Source: Maratus speciosus (Eukaryota; Arthropoda; Arachnida; Araneae; Salticidae). Taken from it: a stretch of 64,000 nucleotides of DNA. A model generated the notes under the pieces. It saw only the letters and a program-made list of their open reading frames with translations. It was not told where the DNA came from and searched no databases. Shown here one piece after another: positions 23,133 through 34,989 of the stretch. Each line of letters opens with the position of its first letter. The first letter of the stretch is position 1. The position numbers and the translations under genes were made by a program. The stretch is taken from contig OZ010800.1 in assembly GCA_963932465.1 (NCBI GenBank), positions 29,514,852 to 29,578,851 of the forward strand, in the 5' to 3' direction.

Positions 23133-23869
23133 GAGACCTGTTTTTTCAACTACAATCTGCAGAAAAAGTGTGGAAAAAGTACAATCTTTATGTAACTACA
23201 TTTAAACACATGATGCAACGAAGCCAATTTCGCTTCCTCTTTTTTGGAGTAATTTTCTAAACATTCCTTGCAAAGAACGTCTGTGTTACACGTAATCCAA
23301 TTTTTCATTATTATCATCTTGACTTGCATCTTTCTTGGACTTCTTACTTTATATTTTACTCTTTTTCTCCTTTGGTTTTAGTAAACTTGATAGCATGCCT
23401 AACATGGTTAGTCTGTGCAAAAAGAAAAGGAAAAGTTAATAACACTTAATCATCCCGTGCAAAAGAAACTGCGGCACCGGAATACAGAGCGGCATGTATC
23501 CCGTTTTGCATGGTGCAGACGTTGGCCATCACAGTTACCTGCCCTCGCTAAGGGGAATGGCGTAACCATACAGTCAGTACTCTATACAAATGCTAGACTT
23601 AGTTTTGGCTTCGAAATCATGGATGCATTTAGTAATTAGCGTATGAAAAGTATTTAAACATAACGTGTTTAAAAGTTTGGACTGTGAAATCATGCACTTA
23701 CATCAAACTAAGGATTGTACTTCTACAAGTAAACATCGAAATGGGATTCACGCTATACACAAGATAAAGTAATCTTATTGAGCACCTATACTGTGCATTT
23801 GATGACCACCTATCAAAAATTACAAGAAATACAAGGGGTGCGGCATCTATCCCGTATGCGGCGACTCTC
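23133..23869. other. Unassigned; one cysteine-containing decayed frame on the minus strand
   Basis: On the minus strand at about 23,400-23,190 two overlapping frames give a Lys/Asp-rich stretch and then a WITCNTDVLCKEC-type segment. It recalls the C-terminal Cys-rich tail of some piggyBac transposases, but it is too short to assign. No other gene is seen. Confidence 0.25.
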
Positions 23870-25125
23870 CCGGAGTTACGCTATATATATATCATCTTTG
23901 TCATACTGTAACTCTCGTATTTATGAACCGATTTGGATAAAATTTCGTGTGTACATAGTACATACCGATGTCTCGACCGAGTTCGTTGGCCAGCTTCAAC
24001 CGCCATCTTGTTTCAAAATGGCGGCCATTTAAAAAATTTAAAAAAAATTAAAATTTAAAATGAGGCACAAAAAAATTGACATTGAAAAAGATTTTTTTCT
24101 ATTGTATTTGGGCTTGATACAAAGATTCTGGGCATTTTTAGTTTCGTCTATATCTTAAAAAATGGCTGAGTTATAGCACTTTGAATTTCTAGCATGACTG
24201 ACAATTTGAAACGCTCTGATTTTTGTCACGCGATAATACACGTATTTCTGAACCGATTTGGATATGACAAGGAATGTGCATAGTACAAAGCAATGTATCA
24301 ACCGAGTTCGTTGGCCAGCCTCATCCGCCATCTTGTTTCAAATTTGGCGGCCATTTAAATATTTAAAAAAAATTAAAATTTTAAATGAAGTACAAAAAAA
24401 TTATAAATTGAAAAAGATTTTTTTCTTATGTGTTTGAACTTGATATGAAGATTCCGGAGCATTCTTAGTTTAGTCTATATCTTAAAAAATGGCTGAGTTA
24501 TAGCAGTTTGAATTTCTAGCATAACTAACAGTTTGAAACGCTTTGATTTTTGTCACGCGATAATACACGTATTTCTGAACCGATTTGGATATGACAAGGA
24601 ATGTGCATAGTACAAAGCAATGTCTCAACCGAGTTCGTTGGCCAGCCTCATCCGCCATCTTGTTTCAAATTGGCGGCCATTTAAATTTTTTTTAATTAAA
24701 ATTTAAAATGAGGCACAAAAAAAATAGACATTGAAAAATATTTTTTTTTTCTTATGTGTTTGGGCTTGATACAAAGATTCTGGAGCATTTTTAGTTTCGC
24801 CTATATCTTAAAAAATGGCTGAGTTATAGCACTTTGAATTTCTAGCATGGCTGACATTTTGAAACGATCTGACTTTTGTAACGCGATAATACACGTATTT
24901 ATGAACCGATTTGGACGTGACAAGGAATGTGCATAGTACATAGCAATGTCTCGACCGAGTTCGTTGGCCAGCTTCATCCGCGATCTTGTTTCAAAATGGC
25001 GGCCATTTAAATATTTAAAAAAAATTAAAATTATAAATGAAGTACAAAAAAATTATAAATCGAAAAAGATTTTTTCTTATGTGTTTGACCTTGATATAAG
25101 ATTTTCCAGTTCTTTTGTTTTGTAT
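23870..25125 (+). repeat. Tandem array, ~326 bp unit, four copies
   Basis: CGTATTT(A/C)TGAACCGATTTGG recurs at 23,916, 24,241, 24,568 and 24,894, spaced 325, 327 and 326 bp. Each unit also contains GAGTTCGTTGGCCAGC, CGCCATCTTGTTTCAAA, GGCGGCCATTTAAA, AAAAATGGCTGAGTTATAGC and TTTGAATTTCTAGCAT. The last unit is truncated near 25,120. Copies are closely similar, which suggests recent amplification or homogenisation. Confidence 0.9.
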
Positions 25126-26452
25126 AACTTTACAGAAATTCAAACTCATAATATATATATATTTTTTAAATGAAACTAGAAATATCGAAATGAAGAGAAC
25201 TTGATATATTTTAATTGATAAATAGGAGTATGAATTATTATGAAAGCGCCAAATTTCAGTATATCAGATTATATTATGGTATATACTATACTACAAAAAA
25301 GTTGTTTCATTGTTCTAGTTAACAAAGAAAATGTGAATAAAAAGAAATAAAATATTTTGATACAAGTAAAATAAGAATTGGTAAGTTTGAATTTTTTTTT
25401 TTATTTTAACAAAGATTAAAATATTTTTATTGGATGAAGTTTGCTATTATTTAGCAATTTTTCAAATAATATGCTAACATGGTAAGTTCAAGCCTTTCAT
25501 TATGAAATGGGTCATATGATTTTTAGACAAAGAAAGTTCTAGATAAATCTCTTAAGTTTGGTATAAAATAATTTTTATCTACTTATCACAGTTTCACAAA
25601 GTCAGTTTCATTTGTAAATGCATTCTGTTTGCAAATGTTAATATTAAGATATCAAGAAATAGAAGAGCGCTTTCTATTTCCCTATAAAGGCATATTACCT
25701 TTTAGACAATTTTGTGAAATATGGTATTTCTTAAGTGTGAAAGTGGAGGAAATCGGTAAAAGTCGTCATAATGGAACATAATTGATATATCAAGAAAATG
25801 GAAAATGCTATACGATTAATAAAGAGGGAGGGTGACATGTTTTCAGAAATTATATCTCGATGCTTTTTTATGTATCTGCGAAGTGATTGTCTTTCGTATA
25901 TACGTTCGATAATCAGATATTTCTATTCCGATACTAAGGAATCAAATAGTGTTTTCTTTTTTTTTTTTTTTTTTTTAATAAAATCGAAGTATCATTCAAA
26001 CAATTTTGAGTAATATGGCGTTTTATGCCGATTTCCGAGCCTCGACAGAGGAGAGCTGAATGGACATTTCTAGAAGAATGTAAAACGCTATAAGATTGAA
26101 GAAGGAGTTTCTCTCTCTCGTTTCCCTAATATTGTATCTTGTTACATTTTCACGGATTTACGAAGTCTGTTTTCTTTCTTAAATGCGGTCAATTTGCCGC
26201 TATTTTTTTTTATTAAGATACTGATTAAAGATAATCAAAAATATATCTGGCTTTCAGTGCGCTTCTATAATATGTGTGCGTTCAGCAGCGACATTCCAAA
26301 TAGATGAGAAATAGTTTTTCGTCCGCTTAACAGATGTTCAGATTAAATTGTAACCATCCGGTCACTTAGGTCTACATATCCCATATTCTCGTTGTAATCA
26401 GCTACGATTGTAGCTTCTTCGCATCATTTGAATCAATGCAATTTTGTTGTTT
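25126..26452. other. No recognised feature
   Basis: AT-rich sequence with a long poly-T near 25,958-25,977. No gene, RNA or bounded element is recognised. Confidence 0.4.
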
Positions 26453-26456
26453 TTAA

Positions 26457-27429
26457 GGGGACAAGGGAGTTTAAAATTCTTAAAAATAATTTATTATTAT
26501 TTTATTTTTTTGTAAATTTCACCTTAAATATTATTCAAAGCCACATTATATGCATTATGTCATGCATTTATCACGAAATAAATAAATAAATAAAAATTTA
26601 TTTTTGAGAAAAAAATGGAATTTTACGCATCGTTTTAGAAATCTTTGAAATGCCCCATGCGCATTCCATATCAATGACAATCCCCAGTATTTTTTATAAA
26701 GTTTGGGTTATATATATAAATAAAATATAGCATCGAATTTTATATAATTTGAATTTAAAAGTACAAAAAAAAAAAAAAAAATCAAAAAATCAAAATTTTT
26801 TCGAAAACATTTAAAAAATTTTCAATTTTTTTAAACCTTTAAATTTAAATATATAAAATTGAATGCTCTATTTTATTTATATATATAAACCAAACTGTTG
26901 TAAGAAATATTGGGGATTTTCATTGATATGGAATGCACAGGGGGCATTTCCAAGATTTCTAAGACGACGCGCAAAATTCCAATTTTTTCTCAAAAATATT
27001 TTTTTTGTGATAAATGCATGCCATAATGCATATAACGTACCCTTGAATAATATTTAAGATACAATTTACACTAAAAAAATGAAAAATTTTGAATTCTTGA
27101 AATTTTTTCGAAAAAATTTCAACATTTTTCAATTTTTTCCTTTAAATTCAAATATATAAAATTCGATGCTCTATTTTATTTCTATATATAAAGCAAACTT
27201 TTATAAAAAAAATATTGTGGATTTTCATTGATATGGAATGCGCAGGGGGCATTTCGAAGATTTCTAAGACGAAGCGTAAAATTGCATTTTTTTTTCTCTA
27301 AAATACTATTTTTTTTTTGTGATAAATGCATGCGATAATGCATATAATGTACCCTTGAAAAATATTTAAAATGAAATTTGCAAAAAAAAAAGAAAAAAAA
27401 ATTCTTAAAGATTTTACTCCCTAGTCCTC
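26457..27429. mobile_element. TTAA-flanked foldback element with an extra internal copy
   Basis: TTAA at 26,453-26,456 and 27,430-27,433 flank ends GGGGACAAGGGAGT and (minus) GAGGACTAGGGAGT. Inside, 26,640-26,790 is an inverted copy of 26,830-26,980, which is repeated directly at about 27,130-27,290. Shared blocks are GATTTTCATTGATATGGAAT, GGGGGCATTT, GATAAATGCATG and TATATAAAATT. No ORF is supported. The end pattern GGGGNCNNNGGANT resembles the MITE at 37,233-37,985. Confidence 0.75.
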
Positions 27430-27522
27430 TTAAGGATGAGGTATACTACTTAACTTATAGAATCTTTCTTATCCTCCCACAGAAGAGCAGACAGGCTTTG
27501 TACATATCGGAACAAATTAATC

Positions 27523-28155
27523 CTTGTTATATCTTGATCTGGCAGCCATCTTTAGAATTTGTTTTTCTATTACACCGAACACTACATAACATTACTTAAT
27601 CTGTTTCTCATTCAACCAATCATGAAAGAAACAGGGGAAAAAATATCCAAATGCTATTTATGACCCTTGCCCTTTGTACATTCTGTCATTGCATTCACAA
27701 TACTGCACAATGCTGAACGACTCTCGTTCTTGTCTTTGCCTAAATATATCCTCATGTGATATGTATATTCAGTTTTGAATGCAATTTCATCTATATGAAC
27801 GTCCAATGATTTTCTTTTTTTACCTATATGTTGCTTAAAATACTTGTTATATCTTGATCTGGCAGCCATCTTTAGAGTTTGTTTTTCTATTACACCGAAC
27901 ACTACATAACATTACATAATCTGTTTCTTATTCAACCAATCATGAAAGAAACAGGGAAAAAAATATCCAAATGCTATTTATGACCCTTGCCCTTTGTACA
28001 TTCTGTCATTGCATTCACAATACAGCAAAATGCTGAACGACTCTCGTTCTTGTCTTTGCCTAAATATATCCTCATGTGATATGTATATTCAGTTTTGAAT
28101 GCAATTTCATCTATATGAACGTCCAATGATTTTCTTTTTACCTATATGTTGCCTA
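27523..28155. repeat. 320 bp direct tandem duplication inside the piggyBac relic
   Basis: CTTGTTATATCTTGATCTGG occurs at 27,523 and 27,843, and the following ~310 bp are nearly identical. The duplication repeats part of the transposase, including the YLGKD and KGKGHK segments. Confidence 0.9.
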
Positions 28156-28480
28156 AAGCAAAGCGTCCTTCAAATTTTAGAAAGACCTCATCCAAAGAAA
28201 GGTGCTTTACTGGGTTATATACTTTTCTGTTTCATTGAGCGTTTCAAACAATTTTTTTAATTTCGAAAGTTTTACGTGGTATACTTTCCGGGGAAAGAAT
28301 GTATTCCGAGAAATATTTGAAATATTTTCATTATTGCTTCAATAAATGCAGAAACTCAAAATTGTGAAATATTTGTCTGTAGTAATTATTTTCCAAAAAT
28401 TGTCATTTCGATTAGTTCATTTGTAGACCAATAATTCTTCAGTATATATTTTTAGATACGGCCCATCAACAAAATCGTGC
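27654..28480 (-). pseudogene. piggyBac-type transposase relic
   Basis: Read on the minus strand from about 28,480, the decayed frames give in order: YWSTNELIEMTIFG (28,440-28,395); a segment matching the KLKKLFETLNE region; NPVKHLSLDE with KFEGR (about 28,215-28,160); then YTYHMRIYLGKD and KGKGHK before a stop at 27,654. This is the order of the DDE_Tnp_1_7 domain of piggyBac transposases; the Asp of LSLDE corresponds to the first catalytic Asp. Several frameshifts and stops, plus a 320 bp tandem duplication of the central part, show it is dead. The C-terminal catalytic part is not found. TTAA-flanked MITEs nearby could be mobilised by such an enzyme. Confidence 0.82.
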
Positions 28481-28499
28481 CTAAAAAGTACTACTTTTA

Positions 28500-28560
28500 T
28501 ATATAGTCTTATATAATTATATATATTATATATATACTTATATATATTTAATTATATATT

Positions 28561-28596
<36 letters not shown>
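28500..28596. repeat. AT-dinucleotide microsatellite
   Basis: Runs of TATATA with short interruptions lie immediately left of the LTR element, ending in an uninterrupted (TA)n at about 28,569-28,596. AT-rich sequence also follows the right LTR, so the target duplication of the LTR element cannot be read cleanly. Confidence 0.9.
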
Positions 28597-28600
<4 letters not shown>

Positions 28601-29017
28601 GAAGTTATTGTTTGTAAAATGTTAATATATAGATGATTTGAATAAGTAGACGTTTGAATCACAACACATACACTTTAATACAATTCTATAAGGGTAACTT
28701 TACATCACTTCGTTGATACTTTTCTAAATACAGCACCTTTCTTATTTAAAACTTACAACATATTTCTTACGAATAATTTGATTAGGCTTAACAATACCTT
28801 CCTTGGCATCTCGTAAACTGATGCTTCATGTACAACATTGTTTTATAGACTAACTCTTTTCTAATTTTTGAATATGCCCAAACCTTGATCTCGTGATCGC
28901 GAATTTTCATTACTCGTGCTTTCAAATTATGGATAATAAAAATACCAGAGCATCAGTTAATTTGTTGATCATGCACGTCATAAAGAAAATAAAGTATGTT
29001 TAAATTCAAATCCTACA
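28597..29017 (-). repeat. 3' LTR
   Basis: 421 bp, TGTAG...CTACA ends. In minus-strand orientation this is the downstream LTR. The interior just upstream (29,018-29,050) shows no strong polypurine tract. Confidence 0.93.
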
Positions 29018-29149
29018 AATCGGTCATCCTGACATGATGACGTTCCGACATCATCATCTTGGCTTATTATTTTTCTTTCAGATAAAATTTTGATTATTGG
29101 TTCAATACACATACACGTATACTTAATGTATACGACTCGTCCAGGAGTT

Positions 29150-29917
29150 TAATCCATAGACCACGGCTTCATGTATTCGCCCCCGGTTGACGTCTTCCCT
29201 GGACCTTCATGATCTCCTACTTTCTTTACTTCATACCGATCATGATTCTTGGCTGCAGTTATCTCATATGGCCCCAAATATTTTTCTTTAAGTTTGATAG
29301 TATTGCCAAATTGCGTCCTCTTTATGGCGACGATATCTCATATTTTGTATTTTCGTGGCTGTTTTCTTTTCTTATCAAACTTCACCTTGTTTTCTTCTTG
29401 TATTTGAGTATATTTTTCTTTGCTTCTTCTCTCATGGCTTCGCGTTCTTCCATCATACATTCGGTAAATTCTTCTTCCAAAATTTTCTTGATGTTCTACA
29501 TCTCACTGTCCTTCATTTTAACTCCTGTCATTAATTCAAAAGGACTATACTTGGTGCTTCGTATTACTGTGCTATTGATAATTCTTTGTAATTTTGGTAC
29601 ATATTTATACCACTTGGATTCATCATTTTGACAAAACGGATATCATCAATCTGTGTATTCTTTGTACCTGTCCATTTCCTCTTGGCATCCCAGTTGTTAT
29701 CTCTAGAGTTTCAATCCCTTCCTTTGTACAATATTTCTTGAACTCGCTTTCAGTAAAAGCTTTTCCTTTATCGGTTATAATTCTAGCTGGGTTCCCGAAA
29801 GTTGTTTGTTGTAGTTCCAATTTCTCTATTACTTCCTTGGCCGACTTTGATTTCAATGGGTAAAACCATGCGAACTTCGTATATGCATCTACTACGGTGA
29901 AAATATATTGATATTTT
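29150..29917 (-). pseudogene. pol: integrase core and C-terminus (broken)
   Basis: 29,917-29,623 holds the second half of the retroviral-type integrase core. RIITDKGKAF carries the second catalytic Asp. PRGNGQVQR follows, where the usual motif is NGQVER, so the third catalytic residue (Glu) is read as Gln. A frameshift near 29,905 separates this from the preceding frame. About 29,630-29,400 continues with a segment ending in SPFELMTG. Near 29,270-29,190 a GPYEI segment and a DHEGPGKTST segment, typical of the C-terminal part of Ty3 integrases, are seen across stops. Plus-strand frames over the same bases are shadows. Confidence 0.8.
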
Positions 29918-30356
29918 TATTTGTGAGAGGTAATGGACCTATTTGATCGATGTGATAGGTTTCCAATGGTTTGTCTCCTTTTGGTATAGGGTTTAGAAAA
30001 CCTTCAGCTTTTCCCTGCTTTCTATTATATAAGATACAATCAACACAGTTCACGATTATTACTTCTACTTTCGTCCTTAATCCAGCTATGTAAAATTCTT
30101 GCTTCACTAGATCTTTCGTCTTTGATATAGCAAAGTGTCCTCTTTCATGAATTTTTCGTATAATTTCTTGTTGCATCTCTTCCGGCACCACCAATATTTC
30201 TTTTCTATTCTCGAATCTGTGTAATACATAATCTTTTACTAAGTAATTATCTGACGGTCCATTTTTAATAAGCGACTTGATGCATTGTAAAGATTCATCT
30301 AACCTTTGCGCTATTGCGATTCTTTTCGATATTTCTCCTTGCGATCTAGTTATCAC
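29892..30356 (-). pseudogene. pol: integrase zinc-binding domain and start of catalytic core
   Basis: The open frame contains HERGH followed about 30 residues later by CVDC, the HHCC zinc-binding module of retroelement integrases. YHIDQIGPLP follows with the first catalytic Asp. It stops soon after because of a frameshift near 29,905. It follows the RNase H remnant at 30,366-30,553 after a stop at 30,366. Confidence 0.85.
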
Positions 30357-30365
30357 TAATACTAA

Positions 30366-30553
30366 TTATGTTGTCGGGACGTTTCGGCTTAATGCATCTA
30401 CATGTTTCATTCTTGTTGCTGCTCTATGCTCTATCTTGTAGTCGTACTCCTCGATGAGCAATGCCCATCTTGCTACTTTAGGTGCTAAATCTCTTTTGAT
30501 TAATGTTTCTTGGAAGGCAACGCAGTCCGTTACTATCTTGAATTTATTTCCCA
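30366..30553 (-). pseudogene. pol: RNase H C-terminal part
   Basis: Contains the FKIVTDC segment (catalytic-type Asp) and ARWALLIEEYDYKIEHR, followed by VDALSR, a sequence common at the RNase H end of Ty3 pol. It is the continuation of the fragment at 33,302-33,420, displaced by the Helitron. The reading frame is kept across the two junctions when the insert is ignored. Confidence 0.88.
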
Positions 30554-33301
30554 CTAGCAGCCTTCGCCCGATTCGCTGGTCTGTATTTCTAAACAAACCA
30601 TGAATCAAACGAAATATTTCTGTGAATTTGATCATTCGTTTGAAAGCAATATGGACATTAACCTGACATACCCATACGAATTGCTACAAACGATATGGAC
30701 GTCATTATACTATTCTATTTTCTATTGAGACAGACAAAATTTGAGCTGCTAAGAACCAACTTCTTTAGTTGATCCTTTACTGTAGGATTTGGTAAAGTAC
30801 GATAGAACAATATGTAATATACTCTTCCTCTGAAAATTTATCAGTGCAATTCTCATCAGATTTCGTCCAATAAAACCTATAAAAAAGGCTAATCTTTCAT
30901 AATTGGATTCACCTCATTCTAGAACTTTCATCCAAAATCCTATAACCAAGCAACCTAGAACGATATGTGTTTTATACTAAAATATTCCCTGAAAAATTAA
31001 CTAACTGGGCAAGTTCAACCAAAATCCACTTAGCAGAATCTTTTAAACTGGCAAATGTACCAAAATGTTCCCTAAAAATTATCTAATTAACAGTTTGTCT
31101 TACCAGAATCCACCCAGCAGAACCTTTAAAAAAGCCAATCTTTCATAATTGTGTTCTTCTGATTTTGAATTTTCTCCCATAATTATTTAAATATGCAATG
31201 TAGAACGATATAATGTACAAATTTTTTTTTGAAAAATTATCTAACGATGTAAGTCTCATCAAACATCTATTCTGCAGAACTCAGGTTGTAAGCGGCGCAT
31301 ACGAAATTTCTCTTTGCATTTCATACATTTTATAGATAGTTAAATTTAAATATATCTTCCATAACCGCGTTAACCAGATTATAGAACTCTCAGGGATGTA
31401 GGGGTAGGTCTACTTTATATACCCACTGGATTTTTTAAGAAACCCTGGACACCTTTATAGAATATATATTCTCTAGTATATACACATTGCATATAGCAAT
31501 GTGTGATCATCCTCTTATAGCAATTTACTACACCACAGAAAACTTTCCGGCATAGCATCAAAATCCATTTAGTAGAAATTTACATTAAAGGTAATCTTTC
31601 ATAATCGGGTTCACTTAAATTTAAAAGTCCCGTACTTATCACTACTTCAAAATAGAACTATTTTTTACATTAAAACACTTCTAAAACAAATAACTAACAG
31701 TGTACGTTCTACAAAATTATGTTCAATAGAACCTGAGTTATAGTGAATCAGAATGAAATAAGAATTTGCGTTTTGTAAATATAGTAGATGATGATCAGTA
31801 AAATTGTAAGTACTGGTATTTGCGATTTATAAAATGCTATTGGCGAGAATTATGCACGGCTAACGTAAAAGTGTCCATTTTTTCTTTTTATCCATAGGAG
31901 CAAATGGCAAATTGCAAAATATTTTTCTATTTAATCCTTCGAATATGAACACTTTTTTAAACAGTACAAACATTGCTTTCATACTTAAATTAAATATTTC
32001 CGTTTTATAATATTTATTTCTTATTAAACCCTTTTTCTTTGTATTTTAAATAAAATCAGTAACTGTTTTGGTATTTTCCGTTATACCAACACCGTTGTCG
32101 CCAAGCATAGTAATTAGCACAAAATGAAATGAAACATTTGAAAAAAAATAATTTTGTTGATACAAAAATGAGCATTTAAAATATATAACATTTGAAAATT
32201 ACACACTTTCACCAACTATTTTTTTAAATCAATACAAATCAATACTTAAAATAAAAGAAAAAATAAATATTTTACAATAAAATAATAAAATAATGTCAAT
32301 TTAATCTGCAGGTCTCGAATTGTAAATGTCTTTCAGGTTATCATTGTAGCGTGGCGTACGTAATAAGCATTTCTGTCATTGTAGTAAACATTTAATTTTT
32401 TGAATGAAGATGTTCAACGTTTTTTAATAAAACATTTTTATAGGTATAATTCCTAAGTTCTGAAATTATTTTATTACACCTTCCTCTTCATCATGTAACT
32501 GCCAAATCGTAAAATCCATGTCAGTGTCAGTAATAAATATAAGTTATAATTTAAAAATAAATATTTTCTATTCAAAAAATAACAAATTAAAAAGTTTTAC
32601 GAGATTACGATGGAATAATACTCATAAAAAATATTCACGTTCAATAAATAGCAAATGTTAATCTTTGGCACGGTTTGCAATAAAAATCGTTTGCACGCTA
32701 ATTGTAGAAATAAATGGTGCGATACCATACATTTTGGCATAGTGTTGATAGAACGAAAAAGTACAACAGTTTTTTTAATTATTATTATTTAGTTTTAGTT
32801 TTTGAGGCGTTTATATTTTTTTTTCCTAATTGACATAGTTTTTAAAATATTTAAGCAAAAAAATTGATTAAAAAATTATTCAATTTGAATTTCTTCCCTT
32901 GCTATAGTAACAGAATGAAGAGAATGAGTTTTTAGAAATTATCACTTGAAAATCTGAGGTTTTGGCGCCAAAGATAGCGCCAAATTAGAAAAATATGAAA
33001 TATCTCCAGAACTATTGGGCTTAAAAGAATTTAGTTAGTACCATTCGATTCACCATACAAAAATACACCATAATATGCTGTCAGATGTAAAATAACTATA
33101 AAATCAGATTTTTAAGGATTTTTTTTTTAGAGTTCGTTCTCTTTTTCATCCCCCTTAGGGGTGGAATTTTAGAAAATCCTTTCTTAGCGGCATTCAATGT
33201 CATAAGAAGTTTTTTTACACCAAATTTCAAGATTTTAGGTTCAGTAGTTTTGGCTGCGCGTTGATTAATACAAAATCCAGACTTTCTTTTATATATATAG
33301 A
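30554..33301 (-). mobile_element. 2,748 bp non-autonomous Helitron inserted in pol
   Basis: On the minus strand the element starts TCTATATATATAAAAGAAAG at 33,301, with host A before it. It ends in GAAGGCTGCTAG at 30,554, with host T after it. These are the Helitron rules: TC start, CTRR end, insertion between A and T, no target duplication. If the insert is removed the retrotransposon RNase H frame is continuous, which fixes both ends to the base. The 3' hairpin is weak (CAGC/GCTG arms). The interior has ~160 bp internal repeat units at 30,790-31,330 and a TGGCGCCA-bearing segment near 32,960 (GTTTTGGCGCCAAAGATAGC). No Rep/helicase is encoded, so it depends on an autonomous relative. Confidence 0.85.
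30755..31330 (+). repeat. Internal ~160 bp repeat units of the Helitron
   Basis: TAGAACRATATGT recurs near 30,797 and 30,957 and, as TAGAACGATATAATG, near 31,203. Each is followed by ATTCCCTGAAAAATTA-like, TCA(T/A)CAAAATCCA-like and AATCTTTCATAATTG blocks. Homologous units are at 4,140-4,620. Confidence 0.7.
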
Positions 33302-33420
33302 TTAGGTAATTTCTGAATTTCTTAAGAGCTTCTATTACGGCTAATACTTCTAGTTCATAACTTGAATATTTCCCCTGTTGTGGTGAAGTTTTCTTGCTCA
33401 TGTATTGTAATGGATGAAAT
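33302..33420 (-). pseudogene. pol: RNase H N-terminal part
   Basis: SKKTSPQQGKYSSYELEVLA followed by VIEALKKFRNYL is the usual central RNase H segment (with the catalytic-type Glu of the YELE motif). The frame runs straight into the Helitron at 33,301. Upstream, between 33,420 and 33,896, further RNase H and connection sequence (for example a TDASSQGLGAVL motif) can be read across stops. Confidence 0.85.
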
Positions 33421-33895
33421 TTTCCATCATTTCCTTTCTGTAATAAAACTGCGCCAAGTCCTTGGCTGCTTGCGTCAGTATGGAGTTCTAGTGTGGATCC
33501 TTATTTATATAATTGAAGAACTGGTTTTGTTGATAATATTCTCTTTATTTCATTAAAAGCTTCGAGCTGCTCTCTTTCAAATTTTAAACAATTTATTTTC
33601 CTTAATAAATCACTTAGAGGCTTGGCGATTTTGGCGTAATTCGGGATAAACTTTCTGAAGTATCCTGTTAAACCAAAAAATTATTGTAATTGTTTTGTTG
33701 TAGTTGGTTTAGGGAAATTTTGCACAGCCTTTGTTTTCGCTTCGGACGGTTTTTTTGTTACATTTTCAATTATATATCCCCAAAATTCTATTTTCATTTA
33801 AGGAATTGGCATTTTTTTAAGTTAATTTCTAAACCATACGCTGATGCTACTTCTAACACTCGTTTCAGCTTCTTTATCCCATCTTCTTCATCGTT

Positions 33896-34537
33896 TTAGG
33901 GCATCGCAAAATCACCCATATATATAATAATAATTCCTTCTCGCCGTAAATCTTGGAATACAGTGTTTACATATCTTTGAAATTGATTACCTGATATGCA
34001 CAATCCGAACGGACAACGCAAAAATTCGTATTCCCCTTCATGCGTTACAAAAGCTGTATATTTAAGACTGTTTTCACCAATTTCGACGTGGAAAAAGCCG
34101 TTTTTGAGATCTAATGTCGTAAATGCTTTTGTCTTCTGCAATTTATCGATCACATCCTCAATTAACGGTAGTGGATAGCGATCTTTTAATATTTTTCGAT
34201 TTATTTTCCTATAATCAATACATAACCGGTGTGATCCATCTTTTTTCTTACTCAGGACTACTGGGGACGCAAAATCTGAATAACTTCTTCTAATGATCCC
34301 ATCTTCCAAACACTGTTGTATTTGCTTACTGATGATTTCCTGCTCCACTAGAGGTAACCTCCTTGGTCGTTCACAGATAGGTTTTTCATCCGCCAATAGT
34401 ATTTTCATTTTTAACCCAGTATCTTTTGTTTTATTCGGTTTGTATGACTCTATTAATTCTTGTATTTTTCCTCTGTTAGTTAAATGTGTAATGTGATTCA
34501 AATCCACCTCGGCATTTATGCAGTTGATGTTAACCAT
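33896..34537 (-). pseudogene. pol: reverse transcriptase, catalytic motif altered
   Basis: 213 codons are open. Recognisable RT blocks in order: RRLPLVEQEIISKQI, GIIRRSYSDFASPVVLSKKK, RLCIDYRKIN, DRYPLPLIEDVIDKL, FTTLDLKNGFFHVE (first catalytic Asp), FLRCPFGLCISGNQFQRYVN, and a YMGDF box where YxDDF is expected. The first Asp of the box is Gly, which should abolish polymerase activity. The frame ends in TAA soon after (33,896). The family is a Ty3-type RT, like those of 17.6-related elements. Confidence 0.93.
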
Positions 34538-34639
34538 ATCTTCCCAACCTCGATTATCATTGTCTATATTTGATGTGGCTACTTCATCTGTTTTGAAAGG
34601 AACTTTATTAATTTTAATGTAACCTACTCGTACTGTATT

Positions 34640-34984
34640 GTCGTTTATTATTCTAACAACATCTTTTTCTAATTTAACGTCAGGCCTTCGATTGCTTTTC
34701 TACCTATTATTAAATCATAGTCAGTTTCTTGTACCACGTAAAATTTATCATGTATTTCTATACCATCTACATAAACTTTATGCAAGAAATACCCCCAATG
34801 GTTTAATTACTTTTCCACCTATGCCCGATATAGTTGTATTGTCGCTGGTTAACTTTGGCGCGTTTATTGCAGTATGATATCTTGACTTGGCAATTGAAAT
34901 ATCTCGCCCTGTATCAATTATTATGTTTGTTTTTATTCCTTGAATATCAAGAATTCTCCCTTTCTTACCATTTAACTTGCCCAT
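34640..34984 (-). pseudogene. pol: aspartic protease (frameshifted)
   Basis: NIIIDTGRDISIA carries the DTG active-site triad of retropepsins, preceded by a short linker and followed by GIGG. The frame ends at 34,778. The C-terminal part, with ETDYDLIIGRKAI (the DLIIG motif of retropepsins), continues in another frame to about 34,660. Confidence 0.85.
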
Positions 34985-34989
34985 ATTAA

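Noticed and set aside
23870..25125. CRISPR-like direct repeats
   Set aside because: The units are 326 bp tandem copies with no repeat-spacer structure, in animal DNA.
29018..29200. Envelope gene between integrase and 3' LTR
   Set aside because: Only about 130 bp remain after the integrase C-terminus, too short for an envelope.
29209..29863. Long plus-strand frames (140 and 89 codons)
   Set aside because: They lie antisense to the recognisable integrase reading on the minus strand, and their hydrophobic content is the shadow of that A/T-rich code.
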